A DNA stretch of 30,687 nt from Anaerolineaceae bacterium (lineage in GTDB: Bacteria > Chloroflexota > Anaerolineae > Anaerolineales > Anaerolineaceae): contig DQHW01000009.1 in assembly GCA_003524305.1 (NCBI GenBank), positions 123,840-154,526 on the forward strand, written 5' to 3'. This document shows, piece by piece, positions 22,304-30,084 of this stretch. The notes under the pieces are model-generated. The model did no database searches and was not told the DNA's origin. It worked only from the letters and a program-made list of their open reading frames with translations. Positions within the stretch are counted from its first letter, which is position 1. Every line of letters begins with the position of its first letter. The position numbers were made by a program, and so were the translations under genes.

Positions 22304-23863
22304 ATGCTTCCTGATTTCAGGGTCCGCCAGCGGGATTATCTGCTGGAAATCTCTCGTGCACTTACCCAGGAGCTTGACTACGACAAGCTCCTGGAACGTA
22401 TTTTGCAGATATCCCTCGAAATGCTGGCCGGACAGGCTGGCATCATAGCTTTACGTACACGCACCGAAGGCTGGCAAATTCGCATCTCCACCGGTTTACC
22501 GGCAGCTTTTCTGAAATACCTCGAACCCCAGCTTGCTCAAATCCCCGAATATGAAGACCCCCAGGATTCCGAGTTGATGATTATCAACCAGATCTTGAAT
22601 AAGTTCACCCAGGCTGTCAGCCTTGGAAGGTTAAGCAGTGTTGGACTGCCCTTGATCACCGGTCAGAGAGTTTTGGGCGCAATTTTTGTATTCAGGGAAT
22701 ATTCAGGGTTTTCATCAGATGATAAAAGCCTGCTTTCAAGTTTTGCCAACCAGGCTGCCATTGCAGTTAAGAATGCCCAGCTTTATGCCCAGGTGGAGTA
22801 TGACCGAAAAAGGGTGACTGCCCTGCTGGATTCTGCAGCGGATGGCATTTTAATCCTCACCAGCGACCTGACCGTTGAACGCGCCAACCCGGCATTTAGT
22901 TTCATGATCGGCACCCCGGTGCAAGACATTATCACAAAAAACCACGACGAAGTCATTCATTGGTCAAAAAAACCGCATGACATGACTTTATCAGAAGCAG
23001 TTGCCGGCGGATGGCCGTTGACCCCCAACGCCACGCTCTACGTTGAAGGAGACATCATCCGACCAGGCGCTGTGACTCCCCTGCCTGTGGGCATCACTTA
23101 TGCACCGTTGCTGACCAGTGAAGGCAACCTGCTCAACATTATCACCACCGTGCGTGATATCACCCGCTTTAGGCAAGCAGATGAGATGAAGACTACTTTC
23201 ATCTCGGTTGTCAGCCACGAATTGAAAACCCCGGTAGCCCTGATTAAAGGTTACGTGGGAACCCTCCGCCGCGAAGATGCCCGTTGGGATCGAAAAATCG
23301 TAAATGAAAGTCTGCAGATCATTGAAGAAGAAGCTGATCGCCTGGCGATTTATATTGAAAACCTACTGGATGCAACCCGGTTGCAAGCGAACAGTTTTAG
23401 TTTAAAACGGACTGACATTCAACTCGCCATGGTCATTCAAAGGGTTGCCGAGCGCCTTCAAACTCAAACCTCAACACATCAAATTGTCACAAAGATACCC
23501 GAAGATATACCGGTCATCGTTGCGGATGAAATCCGGATCAATCAACTGATATCCAACCTGGTTTCCAATGCCATCAAATACGCTCCAGACGGCAAGATTG
23601 AAATCTCGGCAGAAGTTCATGGTGATAACATTATTGTTTGTGTCAGCGATGAAGGGCCGGGAATCAACCCCAATGATGCTCCCTTTGTGTTTGAACGGTT
23701 CTACCGTTCACCTGATGCCTCCAAACAGACCAAAGGCGCCGGATTGGGGCTTTTCCTCGCCAAAGCTATTGTTGAATCACACGGCGGACGCATCTGGATT
23801 GATCCAGAAAAAGGCAAAGGTGCTTGCATCTGCTTTTCTTTACCCATAAACACCGATGATTGA
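22304..23863 (+). CDS. Soluble sensor histidine kinase (GAF-PAS-HisKA-HATPase)
   Basis: This 519-residue kinase has no membrane segment. A GAF domain spans about 27-158 and a PAS-like domain about 165-288. The phosphoacceptor is His305 in SVVSHELKTP. ATP-binding motifs are the N box (NLVSNAIKYAP, 418-428), DEGPGI (449-454) and GAGLGLFLAKAIVESHGG (478-495). It is the second gene of a two-gene unit behind the aminotransferase. No receiver-domain response regulator is encoded anywhere in the window, so its partner is elsewhere. The domains point to a cytoplasmic small-molecule or redox signal; the link to amino-acid metabolism is inferred only from position. Confidence 0.93.
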   Translation: MLPDFRVRQRDYLLEISRALTQELDYDKLLERILQISLEMLAGQAGIIALRTRTEGWQIRISTGLPAAFLKYLEPQLAQIPEYEDPQDSELMIINQILNKFTQAVSLGRLSSVGLPLITGQRVLGAIFVFREYSGFSSDDKSLLSSFANQAAIAVKNAQLYAQVEYDRKRVTALLDSAADGILILTSDLTVERANPAFSFMIGTPVQDIITKNHDEVIHWSKKPHDMTLSEAVAGGWPLTPNATLYVEGDIIRPGAVTPLPVGITYAPLLTSEGNLLNIITTVRDITRFRQADEMKTTFISVVSHELKTPVALIKGYVGTLRREDARWDRKIVNESLQIIEEEADRLAIYIENLLDATRLQANSFSLKRTDIQLAMVIQRVAERLQTQTSTHQIVTKIPEDIPVIVADEIRINQLISNLVSNAIKYAPDGKIEISAEVHGDNIIVCVSDEGPGINPNDAPFVFERFYRSPDASKQTKGAGLGLFLAKAIVESHGGRIWIDPEKGKGACICFSLPINTDD

Positions 23864-23891
23864 TCGCAATCTGCTAAAAGGCATAAACAAT

Positions 23892-23912
23892 AGCCGAATG
23901 GTATAATCGGCT
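23892..23912 (+). promoter_or_regulatory. Extended -10 promoter inside an inverted repeat (CpXC gene)
   Basis: TGGTATAAT (23899-23907) is an extended -10. It is framed by a perfect 6-bp inverted repeat AGCCGA-N9-TCGGCT, so a protein bound there would cover the melting region. Confidence 0.55.
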
Positions 23913-23944
23913 GGTAAGTTATTCTTTACAACAAAGGTCTGATC

Positions 23945-25297
23945 ATGGCAAAAATTCAAACTTCCTGTCCCCGCTGCCGGCAGCCAATCCTTGCCGAGGT
24001 GCAACAATTATTCGATGTCAATACAGATCCCACTGCCAAACAGCGTCTGATGAGCCGTTCTACCAACGTGGCCCGCTGTCAGGCATGCGGTTATGAAGGC
24101 ATGATGAGCACCCCAATCGTGTATCATGATCCTTCCAAGGAATTATTATTAACCTTTTTCCCTCCAGAAATGGGATTACCCGTCAACGAACAGGAAAAAC
24201 AGATAGGTCCCTTGATCAACCAGGTGGTGAATTCCCTGCCTGCTGAAAAGCGCAAAGGCTATTTATTCCAACCGCAGACCATGTTCACCTATCAGACTCT
24301 GCTTGATAAAGTGCTTGAAGCCGATGGCATTACCAAAGAAATGATCGAAGCTCAACAAAAACGTGTTGGATTGATCCAGCGTTTATTAACCACACCCAAA
24401 CCCGAAGACCGTTCTACTATCATTACCCAAGAAAACACTATGATTGACGGTGCTTTCTTTGCCATCCTTTCGACAATCATTGAATCAGCTACCATGCAAG
24501 GCGATGAAAAATCTGTGCAGTTGTTAAACGAAATTCAAATGCAACTTCTCAAAGAGACCGAAGTAGGTAAAACCCTGCTGGCTCAAAGCGAAGAAACCCA
24601 GGCAGCATTAAAAACATTGCAAGAAGCCAGTAAAAATGGTTTAACTCGCGAAATTCTGCTTGAAACGTTGATGGGTCTAACCTCTGACAGCAGTCTTACC
24701 ACCATCGTCAGCCTTGCCCGCAACGGGTTGGATTATCAATTCTTCCAACTGCTGAGTGAAAAAATTGAAGCCGAAGCCGAAGACAAAAAACAACCCATGA
24801 TTGATCTTCGGGATAAATTACTTAACATAACCCGTGACATCGATAATGAACTCAAGAACCGACTTGCTGAAGGCGCCAAACTGCTTTTCACCATCCTGGC
24901 AGAGCCTGATCTTGAAGAAGCAGTCAAGAAGCACCTCCCTGAAATGGATGAGTTCTTTACCCAGGCGCTCCAATCTGAATTCGAAGCCGCCCATCAAAAG
25001 GGTGACATGGAACGCATCGAAAAGATCCAAAAAGTAATTTCCATCGTTGAAAAAGAGAGTGCTCCTCCCCCCGAAATTGAATTGATCCAGAGTCTGCTAG
25101 AAGCTGCAGATGATGCTGCCCGTCAAAAAATACTTGATGAGAAAAGCGACCTGGTCAACGATCAACTTCTGACCGCCATCAATGCCATTATTACCGAAGG
25201 TGAAGCACGTAAACAATCACCTGAACTGGTCGAATCTCTGCGTGCAGTTTACAAATTGGCGCTTCGCTTCAACATGGAAAAGAATCTCAAAAAATAG
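23945..25297 (+). CDS. CpXC zinc-ribbon protein with a long helical C-terminus
   Basis: This 450-residue protein opens with a CpXC-type domain. CPRC (8-11) and CQAC (45-48) supply four cysteines for one zinc, and SRSTNVARCQACGYEG and IVYHDPSKELLLTFFPP follow the family pattern. From about residue 110 to the end it is predicted to be almost all helix, rich in Glu, Lys, Gln and Leu, like a stack of helical hairpins. There is no signal peptide or membrane segment. AAAGG lies upstream of the ATG. CpXC domains have no established function known to me. The gene has its own promoter and two terminators in series. Confidence 0.78.
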   Translation: MAKIQTSCPRCRQPILAEVQQLFDVNTDPTAKQRLMSRSTNVARCQACGYEGMMSTPIVYHDPSKELLLTFFPPEMGLPVNEQEKQIGPLINQVVNSLPAEKRKGYLFQPQTMFTYQTLLDKVLEADGITKEMIEAQQKRVGLIQRLLTTPKPEDRSTIITQENTMIDGAFFAILSTIIESATMQGDEKSVQLLNEIQMQLLKETEVGKTLLAQSEETQAALKTLQEASKNGLTREILLETLMGLTSDSSLTTIVSLARNGLDYQFFQLLSEKIEAEAEDKKQPMIDLRDKLLNITRDIDNELKNRLAEGAKLLFTILAEPDLEEAVKKHLPEMDEFFTQALQSEFEAAHQKGDMERIEKIQKVISIVEKESAPPPEIELIQSLLEAADDAARQKILDEKSDLVNDQLLTAINAIITEGEARKQSPELVESLRAVYKLALRFNMEKNLKK

Positions 25298-25348
25298 GTG
25301 TCTATTTCAACAAACCAAATTATTAATAGACCAACACTATATAACATC

Positions 25349-25389
25349 AACCTTGACAAGGTTTGAAACCTTGTCAAGGTTCGTTTTTT
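25349..25389 (+). terminator. First of two tandem terminators after the CpXC gene
   Basis: A 15-bp perfect stem (AACCTTGACAAGGTT with its complement) around a three-base loop is followed by CG and six T residues. Each arm is itself nearly palindromic (AACCTTGACAAGGTT), so alternative cruciforms are possible. Confidence 0.85.
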
Positions 25390-25394
25390 AAGCC

Positions 25395-25431
25395 AGAATC
25401 GGATTTCTATAAAAGAAATCCGATTCTTTTT
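25395..25431 (+). terminator. Second of two tandem terminators after the CpXC gene
   Basis: AGAATCGGATTTCT pairs perfectly over 14 bp with AGAAATCCGATTCT around ATAAA, followed by TTTT. Confidence 0.85.
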
Positions 25432-25449
25432 ATATCTTAAAAATTTGAT

Positions 25450-26154
25450 TTATTCTTTTTCGCAGAATCTCAAACCATGGCCGCGGACGGTAACAATATA
25501 GTTATGTCCAGGATCCAGGTCTGCCAAACGATCGCGTAAACGGCGGATCAAGGCATCCAGGGCTTGTTCAGAAACCCCTTCCGCTGCTGCATCCGCCCAG
25601 ATGGCGTGAATCAAATCATTGCGCGAAATCACCCTGCCCGCATGTGAAACCAATTCTCCCAACAGCCTGAATTGAGGTGCAGAAAGTGGCGGGGTTAATT
25701 CTTTTCCTTGCACCCACACACGCCTTGATTTTTCATCCACGACCAATCGGGTTGCTCCACCCGTCAATGGAGGTATCAAATCTTCCATGGGCATGGTTGC
25801 ATCAGAACAGTAAAAGACAAATTTATAAATAATTGCAATTTGGAACATATCTGCATCAGCCAGGGGTACACTCTCGGTAATCAATGTGCCTGATAAAAAG
25901 GTGCCATTTTTGCTGGCAAGGTCTTCAAGCATCATTTTTCCATCCACCATACTGATTCTGGCGTGATGGCGCGAAACCTGCCGGTCGTCAATCTGTATCT
26001 GACAGTCTTCGCCGCGTCCGATTATCAATTCATCCTGAATTTCCCAGCGTCTGCCATCCAACGGTCCCTGAATGGCAACAATAACAGGACATTCGTTTTG
26101 GCGTAATTGTGGATCAGGTCGATCCAGAATTGTTTTTACAGGTTGCTTGATCAT
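25450..26154 (-). CDS. FHA-domain winged-helix transcriptional regulator
   Basis: This 234-residue protein joins a phosphothreonine-binding FHA domain to a DNA-binding domain. The FHA part (about 44-112) has IGRGEDCQI, SRHHARI (61-67) and LASKNGTFLSG (79-89), the full set of ligand residues (Gly-Arg, Ser-Arg-His, Asn-Gly). The C-terminal winged helix (about 140-232) is of the OmpR/Trans_reg_C type: FRLLGELVSHAGRVISRNDLIHAIW, then EQALDALIRRLRDRL for the recognition helix and YIVTVRGHGLRF for the wing. It lacks a receiver domain. It is divergent from a Ser/Thr kinase gene, so I infer that it reads that kinase's output. AAGAAATG has no strong Shine-Dalgarno. Confidence 0.9.
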   Translation of the reverse strand: MIKQPVKTILDRPDPQLRQNECPVIVAIQGPLDGRRWEIQDELIIGRGEDCQIQIDDRQVSRHHARISMVDGKMMLEDLASKNGTFLSGTLITESVPLADADMFQIAIIYKFVFYCSDATMPMEDLIPPLTGGATRLVVDEKSRRVWVQGKELTPPLSAPQFRLLGELVSHAGRVISRNDLIHAIWADAAAEGVSEQALDALIRRLRDRLADLDPGHNYIVTVRGHGLRFCEKE

Positions 26155-26165
26155 TTCTTAATCGG

Positions 26166-26185
26166 ATACCTCATCAGGTATAATA
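26166..26185. promoter_or_regulatory. Overlapping divergent -10 boxes with inverted repeat
   Basis: Plus-strand TATAAT (26179-26184) and minus-strand TATTAT (26185-26180) overlap almost completely. The inverted repeat ATACCT-CATC-AGGTAT (26166-26181) overlaps both. Kinase and FHA regulator genes would compete for, or share, this site. Confidence 0.6.
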
Positions 26186-26236
26186 GTACATTATTTCATT
26201 TTACGCTACTCCATTTCGAGGACAAAAAGGACAAAA

Positions 26237-27229
26237 ATGCCGATCCCGCTGAAAGCTGGTGACACATTACGAGGAAGATACCGAATCCGCCGCATTATCG
26301 GTCAGGGCGGCATGGGTTCTATCTACCTTACAGATGACCTGCGTCTCGAAGGCCGTCAATGCGCCTTGAAAGAAGTGGAACACGATAAAACTTTGTCAGG
26401 AAACCTGGTTAAGGAAGCCCGCGATCAATTCCTGCGTGAAGCCACCGTACTGGCCCGCCTGGATCACCCCAACATGCCGAAAGTTTCAGATTTCTTTTCC
26501 ATCGGCCAGCGTGACTACCTGGTGATGGATTTTGTGCCAGGCAAAGATCTTAGAACTGTAATGGTCGAAACCAAAGAAAAAGGCACTTTCTTGTCTGAAG
26601 GAGAAGTTCTAAATTGGTCTAACCAGCTCTCTGATGCACTGGCGTACCTGCATCACCAGAACCCTCCCATCGTACATCGTGATATCAAACCTGGCAATCT
26701 AAAACTCACGCCCAACGGCGTGTTGAAATTGGTCGATTTTGGTCTGGTCAAGGTTTTAGCGCCAGGCGAAATCACCATCACTATCCTTCAAGGTCAGGGC
26801 ACAGCGCTCTATACACCCCTTGAACAATATGGCGGTGATATTGGCCATACGGATGTTCGCAGTGACATCTATGCCTTTGGCGCCACGCTTTATCACCTGT
26901 TGACCGGCAAAGCCCCCGCGGATGCGCGTCAGCGTTTTATTAATCCTGCTGTACTCGCCCCAATCCGTCCGCAAAACCCAAGTGTTTCTGCCCGCACTGA
27001 AAAAGCCATCTTCTGGGCGATGAGCTTGCATCCTGATGACCGGCCAGGCTCTGTGGATGAATTTCGCGACGCGTTAATTGGCAGCCGGCCGGTAACCATC
27101 CCGTCTGGCATTCGAATCCAATCCAAACCGCGCATCCTGCAAAATCGCACAGAAATTGCCACCTTGCTGGGGACTGTTGGCGTTGCTCTTCTGGCGCTTG
27201 TGTTTACACTGCTCAGACCGTCTTTTTAG
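26237..27229 (+). CDS. Membrane-anchored serine/threonine protein kinase (Hanks type)
   Basis: This 330-residue kinase has all catalytic elements: glycine loop GQGGMGSIY (22-30), Lys45 in ALKEVE, catalytic loop HRDIKPGN (147-154, with Asp149, Lys151 and Asn154), DFG (167-169), and an activation segment ending TPLEQYGG, then DVRSDIYAFGATLYHLLTG. A single membrane segment lies at about 307-327 with only a few residues beyond it, so there is no external sensor domain. Hanks kinases phosphorylate Ser/Thr; the divergent FHA regulator is the obvious candidate reader. AAAAGGAC precedes the ATG. The gene ends in a 4-base antisense overlap with the convergent GH3 gene. Confidence 0.95.
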   Translation: MPIPLKAGDTLRGRYRIRRIIGQGGMGSIYLTDDLRLEGRQCALKEVEHDKTLSGNLVKEARDQFLREATVLARLDHPNMPKVSDFFSIGQRDYLVMDFVPGKDLRTVMVETKEKGTFLSEGEVLNWSNQLSDALAYLHHQNPPIVHRDIKPGNLKLTPNGVLKLVDFGLVKVLAPGEITITILQGQGTALYTPLEQYGGDIGHTDVRSDIYAFGATLYHLLTGKAPADARQRFINPAVLAPIRPQNPSVSARTEKAIFWAMSLHPDDRPGSVDEFRDALIGSRPVTIPSGIRIQSKPRILQNRTEIATLLGTVGVALLALVFTLLRPSF

Positions 27230-30018
27230 ACCTTTTTACTGCGTTCCAACGTGTACCAAAGATAACCAATTCCCCCGCCAACCAGGCTTCCTAAAACCAC
27301 CCAAATCAGGATCAATCCACTGCCATCATTCTTAATGCCGTCGGCAGCTCCTGGCAAGCCAATCACAAAATAGAAATACACCACATAGCCGCCAAGAATA
27401 CTGGCAACTGGAATTCGCGGATTCCATGAGTATTTTTGTTTTTGCCATCCCCACCAGTAAAGAATGCTGGCAATCGAGAAGATAAATATTGTCGAAAGCA
27501 GCCAATCTCCCTCTGATAGCATACCTTGTTCGTGATTCGTCAATTTCTGGTTTTCCGGAGTCTCCAGCGCATCAATAGTAGCAGTCGGTGTTGCCATCCC
27601 CGTGGGAGCGAGGGTTGGTTCAAAGGAAGTAATTTGTCCACCCGCATCGGTTATTTCAAGATTAAGAATTTGAGATATTTGTGCCGGGTCGGCTGTCACT
27701 CGAAGATTGAAAACCCCGATATTTTGAATCCTGTAACTGGTTCTGGCAATACCGTTAATGGTTTGTGTTTCTATTTGTTCGATTGATCCGCTGGCAGATT
27801 TTGTGTCAATCAAAAACCGTACCACTGTCCCGTCAGGAACAGGGTTGCCATTATGATCAACAATTACACCCGTCCGCAGCGGAATATTATCACCAACTTT
27901 ATATGTCAAAGGTGCTTCAGTGGAACTTGAGGGGGTTTCAGTGCTGCCTATTTCTTCGCCAGGTTTTTCAACCATCAAGGGTATGATCTGGTCAGGATCA
28001 GGTGAGGTTGCCGTGATCAAATCGTAGCCTATGCTGGTTAATGAAACCGGTAGAATTCCTGATGGCACGATTTCTTGAAACAGAATTCTGGCGGCAACAT
28101 CCACATAAACGGGGATCTTGCTATAAACAGCGTAGTAAGCGGTAAATTTCGAAATATCTGTAGCATCCAGATAGTAAGGAGCGTTGAATGCGAACCCGAT
28201 GATCTTTTTATTTCTTGACAGGTCCGGTTGTTCAGAAAAGAAACGTTGAAATATGGTTGAAGCAATCGAACTCTTCTTAAAATCGGTGAATGAAATGACC
28301 AGCCAATTGGCTGCCTGAAGGTCACTCTTCATAAATTCAGGGGGATTGTCATTATTCAATAGTTTCTGTAATTCTTCAAAAGAATAAGCGGTGAGCTTAT
28401 AACTCTCTACTTGTTCTCCAGCACCTGGACCGTAAAATTTTTCTACGGCATCTTTTAAATTTTCTGCCAGTGAGATGCTTTGATCCAGACAAATGCTGCA
28501 TTGCTGCTGGGTGATCATATCAGAAATGAACACGATCCTTTCACTGCTCTGGGGAGGTTCCGGCAGAACGCTGTCCATATCAGAGAGATTGGGGCTCACC
28601 AGTGTAATGGATTGCCTGGCAATTTCAAAAACCTTGCCTTCAGAAGTTCCAACGTTATCCAGTTCTGCTGATGGGGTGACAGTATTTGAAATAATAAAAC
28701 TTGGGTATAACTCATATTTGAGAGTCAAAACTCTCAAAACGGCTTCATCCACCCGTTGTTGAAAAGCGGAGTCTTCAGTGTACTTCTGTACAAAAAAGGC
28801 ATGGGTTCTGACGATGGTGGTATAGGTATCTGGGTCACCCGTTGCCAAAATGTTGCCAGTGTAAAGCAGATCATTTCCGGCCAATAAAGCACTTTTGATC
28901 ACCTGACGGGCATCAAAACTTGTATTCATCGGATCAAAGAACTTGCGCACTGCTGCGCTCCCCAAATCGTCGCTGACAATGATGCCGCCATTTTTTTGCC
29001 ATGTCGAAAATTCTTCCAAACCCATGATCTGGCCGAGAGCCGTTGAATCAAAAGAAACCGGCCGGGTGGTTGCCCTGATGTTGCCCTGAAAACCCTGGTA
29101 GCGGATATGTGACAAAAGCAAACCATCTGTTATTTCTGCTTGATCATCATTTTGCTTCGTGACCGCAAAAAATGGCGCCAGTTCGATTTGCTTTAATTGT
29201 TCCAATGATTTTCGAACGGTGGCGACCTCATCTTCAGGCTGCCGGTCTGATCCGCCGCTGCCCGGAAAGTGCGTTGCAATCACTGCAATCTTGTTATTGC
29301 TGCCTTCATGTACACCTTTGATGTAAGCCTGTCCCATTTCAGCTACCCAGTAGGGATCGCCGCCAAAAGTTCGCACTCCAAGGTCTTCACTCGTGTCATT
29401 TTTAACGACGTCCAATACATCCAAAGATGGACCAAAAAGCAGGTTCACACCGAGGGCACTTAACTCCTCACCCAGAATCGTCCCGACAGTCTCTGCATTT
29501 TCCGGTTTCCAAGTTGCGCCAATTGCCATTTCGTTTGGTAATGGCGTCAAACCGTTAATCAGTTGATCGTAAGGGGTCAGATCGCCTTCTTGAGAAATTC
29601 CAATCAGCAAGGGAATGTAAGTAATGGGCTGCGGATCAGCCACCGCTGGAGAAGTACCGCCCAACTGGGTATAATCCCATTTCACTTGCTGTAAAGCTTC
29701 AATCATCGAGTGAACGGAAGAAATCGTATCCTTGGGGCCAATGAAATTATCGTTATCTTCCCGCAGCACCACTCCCCCGATGTGCTGTTGGGTGATCAAT
29801 TTAAAAATATTGCTGTCTGAGTCTGTGGCTGTACCATTAAATGTTACCATGAACAATTGACCCACTTTTTCTGCCGGACTCATTTTTGCGAGCATTGCAG
29901 ATGCCTTCACGCGGGCATCTGACTCTTGAGATTGGGGTGCAGCATTCGAGATTCCTTGCGGCATCACAAAGCTAAGTACCAGCAGAAAAATAACCGTAAA
30001 CCTGATAGCTTTACTCAT
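27226..30018 (-). CDS. Surface GH3-like protein with Ig-like and C-terminal membrane domains
   Basis: This 930-residue protein has a signal peptide (hydrophobic core about 5-26), then a glycoside hydrolase family 3 N-terminal-like domain (about 35-440: MSPAEKVGQLFMV, HIGGVVL, LSALGVNLLFGPSLDV, ATHFPGSGG, IVSDDLGSAAV). NagZ-type enzymes remove N-acetylglucosamine from muropeptides or glycans. The nucleophile-type SDD (about 349-351) is kept, but the usual GxDSH catalytic loop after HFPG is replaced. A GH3 second-domain-like region follows, then a bacterial Ig-like fold (about 700-790), a Thr/Pro-rich linker, and three membrane segments near the C-terminus (about 843-861, 870-892, 899-920). GTG at 30021 is an alternative start. 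Function may be altered hydrolysis or pure binding. Confidence 0.82.
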   Translation of the reverse strand: MSKAIRFTVIFLLVLSFVMPQGISNAAPQSQESDARVKASAMLAKMSPAEKVGQLFMVTFNGTATDSDSNIFKLITQQHIGGVVLREDNDNFIGPKDTISSVHSMIEALQQVKWDYTQLGGTSPAVADPQPITYIPLLIGISQEGDLTPYDQLINGLTPLPNEMAIGATWKPENAETVGTILGEELSALGVNLLFGPSLDVLDVVKNDTSEDLGVRTFGGDPYWVAEMGQAYIKGVHEGSNNKIAVIATHFPGSGGSDRQPEDEVATVRKSLEQLKQIELAPFFAVTKQNDDQAEITDGLLLSHIRYQGFQGNIRATTRPVSFDSTALGQIMGLEEFSTWQKNGGIIVSDDLGSAAVRKFFDPMNTSFDARQVIKSALLAGNDLLYTGNILATGDPDTYTTIVRTHAFFVQKYTEDSAFQQRVDEAVLRVLTLKYELYPSFIISNTVTPSAELDNVGTSEGKVFEIARQSITLVSPNLSDMDSVLPEPPQSSERIVFISDMITQQQCSICLDQSISLAENLKDAVEKFYGPGAGEQVESYKLTAYSFEELQKLLNNDNPPEFMKSDLQAANWLVISFTDFKKSSIASTIFQRFFSEQPDLSRNKKIIGFAFNAPYYLDATDISKFTAYYAVYSKIPVYVDVAARILFQEIVPSGILPVSLTSIGYDLITATSPDPDQIIPLMVEKPGEEIGSTETPSSSTEAPLTYKVGDNIPLRTGVIVDHNGNPVPDGTVVRFLIDTKSASGSIEQIETQTINGIARTSYRIQNIGVFNLRVTADPAQISQILNLEITDAGGQITSFEPTLAPTGMATPTATIDALETPENQKLTNHEQGMLSEGDWLLSTIFIFSIASILYWWGWQKQKYSWNPRIPVASILGGYVVYFYFVIGLPGAADGIKNDGSGLILIWVVLGSLVGGGIGYLWYTLERSKKV

Positions 30019-30084
30019 CACACCTGTTCCTGACCAAAAGGATTCACTCTTTGGGTAATTTAAATTGTTATTTGAAATCTATTT

